From contig JAVIAB010000160.1 in assembly GCA_032433765.1 (NCBI GenBank), forward strand, positions 32,019,121 through 32,083,120: 64,000 nucleotides of DNA, written 5' to 3'. Both the position numbers and the translations under genes were made by a program. The DNA is from Megaustenia siamemsis. Lineage: Eukaryota > Mollusca > Gastropoda > Stylommatophora > Ariophantidae. Under the pieces are notes generated by a model that made no database searches, had not been told where the DNA came from, and saw only the letters and a program-made list of their open reading frames with translations. Below, in pieces: positions 56,701-64,000 of the stretch (position 1 is the stretch's first letter; each line of letters opens with the position of its first letter).

Positions 56701-59700
56701 GGAAAAAGAAACTGTGGCAAACATTCATAAACGACTGTGTGCAGTGTACAAATGTTCTGCAGTCGATAGGAGCACATTTAGTCGCTGGGTTCAGAGAATT
56801 AAAGCTGCAGAAAGTGTACGAGTGGAGCTGCATGATTTACCGCGTTCTGGACGTGTTGCCTCGGCTACCAGCACAGACATGTTAAACCGGGCTGATGCCA
56901 TTATTCGTAAGGATAGGCGTATCACTAGTCAGCAATTGGCATTGCAGCTTACAGTCAACAAGGGACGTGCAATCGCAATTTTTAAAACTCTCGGATATTC
57001 AAAGATTTGCGCTCGATGGGTTCCTCGGTGCCTAACAAATGATCACAGAGTTCAAAGGAAAACATTCTGTTCTGAATTGTTGGAGCGTTTCGGTGTTGAA
57101 GGAGAAATGTTTTTGTCCAAAAATTGTTACCGGTGACGAAACGTGGGCACATTATTATGAGCCTGAAACAAAAATGCAGTCAATGGAATGGCATCATCCG
57201 CAGTCACCAAAAAGAAAAAATTCAAAACATCTTCATCAGCCGGAAAGGTGATGATCACTGTCTTCTGGGACATTGATGGTGTGATTCTTGTTGATGTAAT
57301 GACAAGAGGTGAGACAATCAACTCGACAGCTTACATCAATACACTGACAAAACTCAAAAATCGGTTCCACAGAGTTCGGCCTAATAAGCCATCTGCAGAT
57401 TTGTTGCTTCAACATGACAATGCACGCCCTCACACAAGTCTGGTAACACGGGAAAGCAATCAACAAATTTGGTTGGACTGTACTGCCCCATCCTCCTTAC
57501 AGCCCTGATCTGGCTCCCTCAGATTTCCATCTGTTTGGACCACTCAAAAAATTCCTGCGTGGGAAACACTTTGACAATGATGAGGATGTGATCCGTGCAG
57601 TTAAAAAATGGCTACGCGAGCAGGACAAAACTTGGTACAAACGAGGCATTCATGACCTAGCTTCGCGTTGGCGTAAGGCAATACGCTTGGACGGAGATTA
57701 TGTTGACAAATAGGTAGTGTAAAGGGAATGTTCAGCTACAATCTGTGAAAATTTCACACATTTTGCCCGAATAGTTTCCGAGAAAAAAATTGGTGTGCAT
57801 TACTTTTTGACCTCCCTTCAGTAATATAAAGATAAAACATAGTTGCTCCATACCACTCTATGTTTATTTTGCATGTTTTCTACAGCTTTACTCGTGGCCC
57901 CACATAATATTTCATATTTTGTACATTTGATATTTGTGTTTATCTCTAAAATAAAAAAAAGTAGGCCAAATATGGCTGTTGCCCAGTCAAAAATTAGTAA
58001 GAGATTAAAATCTACTCAATTACCCCACTATTTTCAAGGTTTTCACTAGTTCTATGGAACTTATGCATCTGAGCTGAAACCATCTTCGATGCTTTTGCTA
58101 ATATGTGGCCAGTGCCAGAAAAAATAAAAAAATAATAATAAAAATAAACACCACCAAAATGTCTAACAATATTTGAAATTATGTAACGGTATTGCAAAAA
58201 AGGGAGAAGCTGCCTTGACTACATTTTTACTCTATGACTTATGTTGGAGGAACACTTTGAAAAACAAAAACCTTTTGTACTTAACTTTATTGACTTCAAA
58301 AAAGCATTCGACAGCATTCATAGAGATTCTTTGTGGAAAATTCTGAGGCAATATGGCTTACCATCAAAAATCATAAATATTATTAAAGACATGTATGATA
58401 GCTAAACATGTGCAGTTCATACAGAGAAAGGACTGAGCAAATGTTTTCCAATAGAAACTGGGATTAAACAAGGATGTATTTTATTGCCCTTCTTATTTGG
58501 TGTTGTTATGGACTTCATAATGAAGAAATGCTGCACTGGTAATAAAGGCATCAAATAGATACAAGGAGACCTTATGGAGGACCTCGACTCTGCTGATGAC
58601 ATATTCCTTATCAGCAGTCAGATAAAAATGATGCAGGAAAACACAAATGAGCTATCATCAATAGCCAGCAAAATTGGGCTTGAGATCAATCATGAAAAGA
58701 CTAAAGTCATGAAAAGCTTAATTCCAACAAATGACAGAATATACATGGAAAACAAACCAGTGGAAGAGATCGATCACTTTATCATCACTTTATCTATTTT
58801 GGAAGTCACATTGATCAGGAAGGGGATACAAGTAAAGAAATTAGAATCAGAATAGTTAAAGCAGCAATGTCTTTCAGAAACCTTGAAAAGTTGTGGAAAT
58901 CAAAACTCATCAGCACAAACACAAAACTTAGACTATTCAAATCAAACGTACTATAAACCCTTATGTATGCATGTGAGAGCTGGAAAACAACAAGAGACAT
59001 AGAAACAAAGTTGAACGCATTCGAAAATAAATGTCCAAGGAAAATACTTGGTATAGCATAGAATGATTCAAAACAAACGAGAAAATTAGAGAAATCGACA
59101 ATCAACCACTAATATCTTCAATAATCAAGAAAAAGCGATGGTCATATGTTGAACATGTGATGAGGAGAGATAATAACCGAATAGCAAAGCAAGCCCTCAT
59201 GTGGGAAACAACAGGTACGAGGAAAAATGGCCGACCCAGAGAAACACTGAGAAGAACATTGATCAGAGAGGCAAGAGCAGCAGGAATCGGCTCCCTCACT
59301 GAGATAGAATTGCTTGCACAGAACAGAGACAAATGGCAAGATTTGATAAAAGATCTTTACAAGGATTGAAAACTGCTAGAATACAAATTTAGATAAGAGG
59401 AGTATCTGGGTCTATGACCTATGGGCCAGCTACAGCTCGAAGAGTCAATAGATAGATTGAAAAAAAAATGAAGATCCAAAGCAAATTCTGAACATTTTTT
59501 GGTGGCCCCTCAGATTGTGTGGCCCTAAAGCAATAGCTTATTTAGACTATAGGTAAATCTAGCCCTGCATGTGGCAGTGCTGTATGCTGTGAGAGGTGCT
59601 AGGGATCTGAATACTATGGAGGTGAAGATGATCTGGTGACTAAACTAAAGTTGTACACTACTTTACCTCCTGAATCTGCTCTTTCATATTTTTAATGTCC

Positions 59701-59810
59701 ATCTCTCTTGGCTCAATCTGTTTCTTCAGCTCTTTGATCTTGTAGTCTAGAACGAACTTGAACTTCTCCAGTTCTTGGTTCTTCTTCTTCAAGTCATAGA
59801 TGCGTTTTTC
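38615..59810 (-). CDS. CFAP57: CFAP57 (WDR65), C-terminal six exons; 5' part outside the window
   Basis: Exons on the - strand: 59810-59667, 52718-52602, 50748-50617, 43873-43730, 42505-42299 and 38710-38615. All have AG/GT borders and all are phase 0, giving 279 residues. The product is the C-terminal coiled coil of cilia- and flagella-associated protein 57. In Chlamydomonas FAP57 is an axonemal protein needed for a subset of inner dynein arms, and loss in humans causes primary ciliary dyskinesia. Diagnostic stretches are [59 protein letters not shown] and [17 protein letters not shown]. The N-terminal WD40 part must lie beyond 64000. Introns are 1.3-7 kb and full of transposons, including a mariner and a LINE-A on the opposite strand. 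Confidence 0.88.
38981..39400 (-). mobile_element. LINE-G 3' end
   Basis: The - strand carries a decayed C-terminal block ([11 protein letters not shown], then [13 protein letters not shown]). It ends in CCCTATGTGCCGTCTTTGAT and (ATAG)n. The tail is that of SINE3, so this LINE family probably mobilises SINE3. Confidence 0.6.
39401..40397. other. CFAP57 intron; possible LINE remnant
   Basis: Mostly unrecognised. 40085-40270 on the + strand vaguely resembles a LINE 3' end (WGTLERIVH, then an (AAG)n run), at low confidence. Confidence 0.3.
40398..40560. repeat. 90-bp tandem duplication
   Basis: CATATAGATTTGAATGCTAA starts at 40401 and again at 40491. The two copies are nearly identical over the overlap. 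Confidence 0.9.
40595..40975 (-). mobile_element. LINE-B 3' fragment hosting a LINE-A insertion
   Basis: Host pieces are 40595-40651 (CCATACCGGTTGGCATTGG) and 40909-40975 (ATTCTGTTGTTGATGGCTG). They are split by the LINE-A at 40652-40908. Confidence 0.7.
40652..40908 (-). mobile_element. LINE-A 3' end with 12-bp target duplication
   Basis: A 257-bp, 5'-truncated insertion flanked by CTGTCCAACAAT (40640-40651 and 40909-40920). On the - strand it reads [20 protein letters not shown] and [11 protein letters not shown], ending in CGGTTACGGCTCGAAAGG and (ATAG)n. Confidence 0.9.
41000..41330 (+). mobile_element. Decayed LINE C-terminal remnant
   Basis: The + strand gives [18 protein letters not shown], then [18 protein letters not shown] and [10 protein letters not shown], a typical reverse transcriptase C-terminal block with stops. 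The family is uncertain. Confidence 0.5.
41912..42179 (-). repeat. SINE3, longest copy, with target duplication
   Basis: A 268-bp insertion flanked by CTTGTATTT (41903-41911 and 42180-42188). The - strand 5' part has GAGTAAAGAATAGTGACAC and ATGTCGTAAGAGGTGACTA, like the LINE-F leader (GAGTAAAGAATAGCGGC, TTCGTAAGAGGCGAG). The 3' part has hairpins GTGCCACTTTGGCAC and GCCGTCTTCGGC, then (ATAG)n. No tRNA, 7SL or 5S head is seen. Confidence 0.85.
42299..42505 (-). CDS. CFAP57: CFAP57 exon
   Basis: 69 residues from [20 protein letters not shown] to [11 protein letters not shown]. The acceptor is TTAAAATAG and the donor GTATGT. A proline-rich KLPPKPPGP breaks the coiled coil, apparently specific to this lineage. 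Confidence 0.85.
43312..43550. repeat. 79-bp tandem repeat, three copies
   Basis: TAGTATCTCTGAAGTTGAAC starts near 43312, 43391 and 43470. It lies in a CFAP57 intron. The overlapping open frames on the - strand are by-products. Confidence 0.9.
43730..43873 (-). CDS. CFAP57: CFAP57 exon
   Basis: 48 residues from [20 protein letters not shown] to [14 protein letters not shown]. The acceptor is TTATTTCAG and the donor GTTTGT. Confidence 0.87.
43874..44689. other. CFAP57 intron, nothing recognised
   Basis: A+T-rich intronic sequence. Confidence 0.4.
44690..45000 (-). mobile_element. Penelope-like element 3' UTR fragment
   Basis: The - strand contains AAGGCCACATGTAGGCCGAA and AAGCTGTCACCATACCTTGT, shared with 28755-29000 and partly with 34600-34680. 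Confidence 0.5.
45040..45500 (-). mobile_element. Decayed LINE C-terminal remnant
   Basis: The - strand gives [19 protein letters not shown] and, after a stop, MKRRWR and [15 protein letters not shown]. It resembles LINE-F ([13 protein letters not shown]). Confidence 0.5.
45808..45996. repeat. 66-bp tandem repeat, nearly three copies
   Basis: GAAAATAGTCCATTCAGTG starts at 45811, 45877 and 45943. It gives repetitive artificial peptides. Confidence 0.92.
46430..46880 (+). mobile_element. LINE-E 3' end
   Basis: Reads [37 protein letters not shown] and [20 protein letters not shown], needing two frames. It ends in (AGA)n near 46880 and is 5'-truncated. Confidence 0.75.
46881..47924. other. CFAP57 intron, nothing recognised
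   Basis: A+T-rich. A short TAGAAAATATGGAACTAAA duplication lies near 47460. Confidence 0.4.
47925..48770 (+). mobile_element. LINE-D remnant, interrupted
   Basis: Starts [20 protein letters not shown] and ends near 48740 with a decayed cysteine/histidine tail ([14 protein letters not shown]). Inside lie G runs (48451-48479) and a SINE3-like end (CTGCCCTATGTGCCATTTTC near 48620). Confidence 0.5.
48895..49190 (-). mobile_element. LINE-F 3' end
   Basis: Nearly matches 3715-3990: AGCTCCCAGTGGAGCATAGG and GGCTTCCGTAGTGTGTGTCC, with an (AAG)n tail. It is 5'-truncated. Confidence 0.8.
49395..50173 (-). mobile_element. LINE-C fragment hosting a SINE3
   Basis: The - strand reads [20 protein letters not shown] (50150), [20 protein letters not shown] (49810) and [20 protein letters not shown], with a (TGA)n tail near 49400. 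It is interrupted by 49890-50006. Confidence 0.75.
49890..50006 (+). repeat. SINE3 (5'-truncated), with 11-bp target duplication
   Basis: A 117-bp insertion flanked by ATAATTTTCAT (49879-49889 and 50007-50017). It carries GTGCCATTTTGGCAC, GCCGTCTTCGGCTCGAAAGG and a short tail. Confidence 0.9.
50187..50447 (-). repeat. SINE1, full length, with 13-bp target duplication
   Basis: Flanked by GTGTTTGATGTAT (50174-50186 and 50448-50460). The - strand has GGAGCCGCGATAGCTCAGTG, B box GGTTCGATCCC, and the 3' hairpin block CGCCACTTGGCG followed by GGGGGTACTTTACTTTTTAC. Confidence 0.92.
50617..50748 (-). CDS. CFAP57: CFAP57 exon
   Basis: 44 residues from [20 protein letters not shown] to YQKHVQEDI. The acceptor is CTTTTCAG and the donor GTAAGA. 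This is the most conserved block of the C-terminus. Confidence 0.9.
50749..51079. other. CFAP57 intron, nothing recognised
   Basis: No gene or repeat was identified. Confidence 0.4.
51080..51490 (+). mobile_element. LINE-D C-terminal remnant
   Basis: Contains GAAGAATGGCAAACATTTG and TTTCATCTTGTTTGTTCTGC followed by TCCAATATTGGCAGATTCAG, i.e. a frameshifted S-C-x-x-C...C-x-S-N-I-G-R-x-S-H end. Confidence 0.55.
51540..51830 (-). mobile_element. LINE-H RNase H-region remnant
   Basis: The - strand reads [20 protein letters not shown] and [12 protein letters not shown], then, after a stop, [20 protein letters not shown]. This is the end of an RNase H domain and the following linker of a non-LTR element. 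Related to 62405-63310. Confidence 0.5.
51831..52601. other. CFAP57 intron, nothing recognised
   Basis: A+T-rich with no motif. Confidence 0.4.
52602..52718 (-). CDS. CFAP57: CFAP57 exon
   Basis: 39 residues from [20 protein letters not shown] to KEMHQERQK. The acceptor is ATCTCCAG and the donor GTAAAG. Confidence 0.9.
53090..53109. repeat. G run
   Basis: About 20 consecutive G. This may be a sequencing and assembly weak point. Confidence 0.9.
53205..53410 (+). repeat. Unclassified repeat R2
   Basis: Shares GCACCAGGATCAGTGAACCA and GAAGTTGGATGTGTTGGG with 28180-28420. Confidence 0.5.
53617..53849 (+). repeat. SINE1, full length, with 13-bp target duplication
   Basis: 233 bp flanked by TTTATACTTAAAA (53604-53616 and 53850-53862). 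A box TAGCTCAGTGG at 53630-53640, B box GGTTCGATCC at 53674-53683, 3' hairpin block CGCCACTTGGCG, then a T-rich tail ending TTTTTTTAC. It lies in a CFAP57 intron. Confidence 0.93.
54129..54188. repeat. 12-bp tandem repeat, five copies
   Basis: Unit AGCCAACCCAAT, with AGT and AAT variants. Confidence 0.92.
54296..55262 (-). mobile_element. LINE-C fragment with catalytic box
   Basis: The - strand reads [20 protein letters not shown] and [15 protein letters not shown] (55256-55017), then [20 protein letters not shown] and FLYGAET, the C-terminal block, and a (TGA)n tail at 54296-54310. It is frameshifted, 5'-truncated and dead. Confidence 0.8.
55405..55650 (-). mobile_element. LINE-B 3' end fragment
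   Basis: TGCTATACCAGTTGGCATAG, CCAGTTGTAACCAAGTATTC and GATGTGCCCGAAAAATG match 2370-2600. It has a (TGA)n-type tail and several indels. Confidence 0.7.
55651..56485. other. CFAP57 intron, nothing recognised
   Basis: No gene or repeat family was recognised. Confidence 0.4.
56486..57817 (+). mobile_element. mariner DNA transposon, nearly full length but frameshifted
   Basis: 1.33 kb with terminal inverted repeats AGGGAGGTCAAAAAGTAATG...CACACCAATTTTTT at the left, matched in reverse at the right end (about 35 bases). TA precedes the left end, but the right flank is TC, so the target duplication is not intact. It lies in the CFAP57 intron between exons 59667 and 52718, on the opposite strand. 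Confidence 0.9.
56642..57713 (+). pseudogene. mariner transposase, three frameshifts
   Basis: It starts [20 protein letters not shown] with a mariner-type helix-turn-helix region ([11 protein letters not shown], then [13 protein letters not shown]). Frame changes occur near 57100, between 57180 and 57250, and near 57475. All three catalytic landmarks survive: [26 protein letters not shown] and [19 protein letters not shown]. It ends DGDYVDK, TAG at 57713. About 357 codons is normal for the family. The shifts make it inactive. Confidence 0.9.
57818..58234. other. CFAP57 intron, nothing recognised
   Basis: No gene or repeat was recognised. Confidence 0.4.
58235..59457 (+). mobile_element. LINE-A, longest copy
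   Basis: Begins within the reverse transcriptase: [40 protein letters not shown] and a mutated catalytic box [10 protein letters not shown]. It then runs collinear with 29700-30628 to the tail GGGCCAGCTACAGCTCGAAG and (ATAG)n. Stops at several points. It lies antisense in a CFAP57 intron. Confidence 0.82.
59667..59810 (-). CDS. CFAP57: CFAP57 exon (most upstream one in the window)
   Basis: 48 residues from [20 protein letters not shown] to [10 protein letters not shown]. The acceptor is TCTGTTTAG and the donor GTAAAG. No earlier exon is recognised up to 64000, so the preceding intron is over 4.1 kb. Confidence 0.9.
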
Positions 59811-59882
59811 CTAAACAGAAATACAATTATTAAAAAAAATATTCAAAAGAAAATATCCACAAAATTATTCTATTTAAATTAT

Positions 59883-59998
59883 TCTATCTATCTATTGATC
59901 TTTCAAGTCGTAACCGGCCCATAGAGCATAGACTTAGATACTTTTTCCCTGTTTCAAAATTGTCTTTCTAGCAGTCTCAATCCTTGCAAAGAACAAAA
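59883..59998 (-). mobile_element. LINE-A 3' tail fragment
   Basis: The - strand ends in CCGGTTACGACTTGAAAG and (ATAG)n. It also has the preceding TTGCAAGGATTGAGACTGCT. Very short, 5'-truncated insertion. Confidence 0.75.
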
Positions 59999-60051
59999 TT
60001 ATTGCTGAATCATAAATAATGTACTGATGGCTTATCATTTTTATTAAGAGT

Positions 60052-60275
60052 TCTTTGGTTATGGAAGGCCCCGGTATCATTGCAAACGAATTAAAATTCA
60101 TAATTGCTCAACCGTCCGTGTCAACGTAATCTTCCAGATTAATATCTCATCTCCCAAACAAAGAAAGGTAACTGTAGTCCCCATCGTAGCAGTCTCAGCA
60201 CGCACCAAAAGATATAAGGCGAAACCGCGCAGAAAGTGAACACAGCCAACTGTTCCCTGTCATACGATATCATCA
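60052..60275 (-). repeat. Unclassified repeat R1, truncated copy with target duplication
   Basis: 224 bp flanked by TTTTATTAAGAGT (60039-60051 and 60276-60288), the mark of a retroposed insertion. Relative to the long copies it lacks the ATGG(C/T)GG-containing end, so that end is the 5' end and this copy is 5'-truncated. Confidence 0.82.
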
Positions 60276-60288
60276 TTTTATTAAGAGT

Positions 60289-61897
60289 GTGAATAATGAA
60301 TGGTGAGCAGGGTTTGAAGATTTAAAGTGTCCAATTCTTTGTAGCAATTAAAAGGAAAAAAAATTTCTTTAATGTTTACATTGATGCAGGGCCATGAGTT
60401 GACATGGGCAGGGTGCCCATTTATCTATTGAAGTGGCAGGTCGTAATGGCTTTCTTGACATTCCCAGCTCTTACTGGAGAAGTTAGAGTTTGTCTATCAC
60501 AGGCTAGGCTGAAAATCTACTAGTTCTGCTCAGAAGTACTGCAATACTAGGTCTTTTATGTCAGTAACAGCCACTGCAACAGGGAACATGGCAATCCTAG
60601 CTTCTTTTATCCTAGCCTGTTTTGACTCAGACTGTTATCGGGAGAGACCATGAGGAGGTAGAAACAAAATTCTCATACATACCAACTACAAAGTGAGAGA
60701 TAAAAGACATTTAAAAAGTACAGTGATTTAATTTATTACATGCAGCAAATGTGATGCCTTTTGTCAATAATTAATTAGTCAATTTCTGTATTCATTATGA
60801 TTCTATTCAAATTACAAATAACTTTGATAAATATCATGGCTATATATATATATATTTGGTGCCTAATTTTTATGTTCTCCCTCTTCATTTGCTCTCATGA
60901 ACATCTCATCAGTTCTATTTTCATTCATCACTTGGAGCTTGGAGTCTATTGTTTATTTCTTCTTCCCATTTTGACATATACTTCTGAACAATTTTTTTTA
61001 TTTATTGTAGTTACTTATGATTGACCAGTTATTGATTCTTTGAATAATCGAAGATATTTTATCTTGTTAAGTAGTAGTATGCCTTTATTGGCATTCACCA
61101 TTGGATGTTATTTATGCCAATTTTCACTTAAGCTATTTTTTTATCATTCCTTTGCTTTTAGTATTTGCTGCTTTGTCATTAATTTGAGTTTTGCTACTTT
61201 TTCTCTTTTTCAAATGTCTGTCTGTCGTCTCCAACTCATGTGTTCTGCAGATCCACGTTGCTTAACTTTGCTGAATCTGTGGTTGATTTCTACTAGACAT
61301 GTGTAATAAATTACATTTTTAATTTTCAAAATGCATTAAAAGAAATACCCGTAGAGACATTATGTATGGATGCAATAAGTAGGGGTAAGAGTTTCCTTCA
61401 TGTTCATGTCATATGATTACATCGTTAAAAAAACGCTTCAAAATACATTTTTAAAATTCAACAGCTTCTGCGTACACATTTTTTGTCACTGCTGGACACC
61501 ATCCTAATTATTCTCACTGGTTTTTCCTGATTAGCCATTGTGTCCAGATTTTTTTTATTTGTACAAGTACACCATGAAGTTGTGGTAAAAATGTTTAGTA
61601 AAAATTGACGCTGAGTGCAGAAAAAAAACTTTTTTTTCATTTCCAACTGTGAAACTCTTGTGAGCTGTAAGCAATTGAGCCTTTGAAATTATGGGATAGT
61701 CAATGAACATCAAAAACATACAAACATCTGACCAATAATGTTACACCATGGGATGGGTATACAAATACAGATATTAAATCATCTATCCAGATAAAGGCCC
61801 TAGTACTTGTAAACAATTAAAATCATGTTCATGATGACCTATGATGGTTAACTCAATGTAAACATTTGATTATTTTTTCACATTACAATGGTTTTTC
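60289..61897. other. CFAP57 intron, little recognised
   Basis: A+T-rich with a short TA run at 60841-60855. The - strand of 60880-61300 has lysine-rich reading that could be an old LINE, but no motif confirms it. Confidence 0.35.
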
Positions 61898-62125
61898 TTA
61901 GCTGTAAAGTTGCATTTTTAGCCATAAAGTTGCATTTTTTAGATGTAAAGTTGTATTTTGTAGCCATAAAGTTGCATTTTTTAGCTGTAAAGTAGTATTT
62001 TTTAGCTGTAAAATTGTATTTTTTAGCCATAAAGTTGCATTTTTTAGCTGTAAAGTTGTATTTTTTAGCTGTAAAGTTGTATTTTTTAGCCATAAAGTTG
62101 CATTTTTTTAGCCGTAAAGTTGCAC
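61898..62125. repeat. 21-bp minisatellite, about 11 copies
   Basis: Unit TAGCTGTAAAGTTGTATTTTT, alternating with TAGCCATAAAGTTGCATTTTT. On the - strand it reads as a heptapeptide repeat AKKYNFT/AKKCNFM. It is in frame only because 21 is a multiple of three; there is no sign it is a gene. Confidence 0.92.
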
Positions 62126-62404
62126 ATTTTGTAGAAGTAGTAGTAATAATGTGATTCGATATAGATAATCATAACCTGAAGTTAAGATATTTGGGAAAAA
62201 TGGTGCTAATGCCATTATTTCTCAATGACCAATTTTATGAATAATGTATTTGGCATCATGCAAGGCCACTCCGCTTTCCCAGAACAAATTTCTAGAACAC
62301 ATTTTAAGAGGCTGGGTGAACACCACAGACAAAACAAATTGACCACATCCAGGAATTGAACCTGATGAATTAAATAACAAGAGCAAAATGCAATTAATAA
62401 TAAT

Positions 62405-63310
62405 CATAACAATCATAACTTGAAAAATGGACGAACACCTGGTTCTTACCAATCAATGAAAAAAAAACTACATATACAATTTTCAGCCTATCACGAAACA
62501 CACTCTCTGCAAACTTGAAGATAAAAGACCATACACTCCCTATTGACCAAAACCCAACATATCTTGGCGTCACCATGAATCACAACATAACTTGGAAAAA
62601 TCAGATAGACAGAGCAAGGAAAAAAGCCATAAAACGAACAAATATTATGAAGAAATTGGCAGGAACGGACTGAGGGGCAGACAGCAATATTTTGAAAAGA
62701 CTATACGTAGGAAGAGTCAGACCAGTCCTAGAGTATGGAGTCACAACCTGGGCTATGGCTTCCAAATCACACCTTAGCAAAATTAACAGAACACAGAACC
62801 AAGCTGCCCGTATCATCACTGGTGCTATGAAATCTACACATATCAAGACTCTAGAAACAGTAAAAGGTTTACAACCCTTAGATGACAGATGGGTCACTAA
62901 AGTATTGCAACAAGCGGAGAAATATAGAAGCCACCCCATGCACCAAAGAATAACTGGTTCCGGAATTGTACGACTAAAGAGGAGCAACTACGCTGCAATT
63001 GCCAATGAACTAACTACTGGAGACCCAGTACTTTCCCAAACAATATCGAAACCCTTGGGCTCATCTGATATGTCTCCTCATGGAAAACATAGAATATCAG
63101 AACTTCAGGAAAACATAACAGGAATCATGAAAAAAGGCACCCAATCAGACACATAAAGAAAACACGTAGCAGAAAAACATATACATGATACCTACCCACA
63201 GGACTCTTGGTCCCACATATACACAGATGGCTCTGCTACAAATGCCACCAGAAATGGAGGGGGAAGTGTGTTCTTGACGCTGAACAATCAGGACGAGATC
63301 ACCAAGTCAA
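62405..63310 (+). mobile_element. LINE-H, reverse transcriptase end and RNase H start
   Basis: Reads TYLGVTMNHNITWKNQIDRA and RLYVGRVRPVLEYGVTTWAM, then NQAARIITGAMKSTHIKTLE in the open stretch 62692-63156. After a stop, SHIYTDGSATNATRNGGGSV begins the RNase H domain. It is cut off at about 63310 by the LINE-C that follows. The presence of RNase H suggests a Jockey/I-type element, unlike the RTE types elsewhere. Confidence 0.72.
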
Positions 63311-63311
63311 T

Positions 63312-64000
63312 CATCATCATCATCGTGTGCCTTCTCCGCAACGAAGGTTGGTTACCATGGATTGCCATTCTACTCTGTTTCTTGCTTGGATGGTGCAGGC
63401 TGTCATAGATTGACTTGTCCATCTTTTGATGTTACTCGTCCATGTTAGTCTTGGTCTGCCTTTGCCTCATTTACCTTGTATTTTTCCTTCCAATATTACT
63501 TTTAGTAGGCTGTTGTGTCTTTTAACATGCCCCAAAAATTTCATTTGTCTTGTCTTAATTGTATTTAGTAGTTCTCTTTTTATTTTCAGTTGTTTTAAAA
63601 CTTTATCGTTTGTTATCTTTTGTTTCCATCCAATTCTACCTATTCTTCTATAAATCCACATTTCAAAGGCTTCAATTTTCTGTTCTGTTTTCTTGTCTAA
63701 TGTCCATGTTTCTGCACCATACAGGAATATTGAGAAGATGTAACATTTTGCCGTTCTTAGTTTCAGCCCTGTTGATATTTGTTTTATTGTTAGTATATTT
63801 TTCATGGCATTAAAATTACTTTTTGCCATACCTATTCTTTTGTTTATTTCAGTTTTGCATTTTCCATCATTGGTTATAGTATGTCCCAGGTAGTTGTAGC
63901 TCTGGACTGTCTCCAGATGTATACCTTCAAACGTGATATTTAATTGTAGGTATTGAGAATTTTCTTTGTTTATGATAATAGTTTTAGTCTTTTTGATATT
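63312..64000 (-). mobile_element. LINE-C fragment, continues past the window
   Basis: The - strand (TGA)n tail is at 63312-63324. Coding 63829-63467 includes [20 protein letters not shown] and RRIGRIGWKQKITNDKVLKQ and [20 protein letters not shown]. It is collinear with 54296-55262, and the 5' part lies outside. Confidence 0.8.

Noticed and set aside
61040..61306. 88-aa + strand open frame rich in Phe and Leu
   Set aside because: T-rich composition alone explains it; no start context, motif or homologous copy.

Overview
The window looks like nuclear DNA of an invertebrate animal, probably a lophotrochozoan and perhaps a gastropod mollusc. That placement is an inference from the mix of repeats and carries low confidence. 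The DNA is A+T-rich, genes are sparse and split by introns, and most recognisable sequence is decayed transposable elements. There are no bacterial-type operons and no CRISPR array.

Two host genes can be supported. On the + strand, 21460-22389 is an intact, uninterrupted coding sequence for a 309-aa mitochondrial ADP/ATP carrier. A splice acceptor lies directly before its ATG, and a CpG-rich segment at 12130-12440 is a possible promoter and 5' leader. The carrier's signature motifs resemble plant, fungal and protist carriers more than the usual animal type. On the - strand, six phase-0 exons between 59810 and 38615 encode the C-terminal coiled coil of the ciliary protein CFAP57 (WDR65). The rest of that gene lies beyond 64000. 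Its roughly 21 kb of introns are packed with transposons. A third locus, 13608-14542 (-), is a broken copy of a cysteine-rich protein with tandem domains.

Mobile DNA falls into these groups. (1) At least eight families of non-LTR retrotransposon fragments, called LINE-A to LINE-H here. Most have an RTE/BovB-like endonuclease or reverse transcriptase and microsatellite 3' tails: TAGA (A, G), TGA (B, C) or AAG (E, F). LINE-D ends in a cysteine/histidine motif and LINE-H carries an RNase H domain. (2) tRNA-derived SINEs (SINE1 and SINE2) and a tRNA-free short element (SINE3) whose tail resembles LINE-G. (3) DNA transposons: an apparently intact 2.4-kb pogo/Tigger element, a nearly full-length but frameshifted mariner, an 823-bp element with long inverted repeats, and a 414-bp fold-back element with perfect 125-bp arms. 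(4) Penelope-like (GIY-YIG) remnants at 31.2-34.7 kb, with two copies facing each other and about 43 copies of a 44-bp unit inside one copy's reading frame. (5) R1, an unclassified repeat present three times.

Layout: 0-12 kb, Mutator-like fragment, SINE-like repeat and LINEs; 12-21 kb, possible carrier promoter, broken tandem-domain gene, Tigger and fold-back element; 21.4-23.1 kb, carrier gene; 25-31 kb, nested LINE and SINE insertions; 31-35 kb, Penelope complex and minisatellite; 36-38 kb, SINE2 and R1; 38.6-59.8 kb, CFAP57 exons and repeat-filled introns; 60-64 kb, R1, a 21-bp minisatellite and two LINE fragments.
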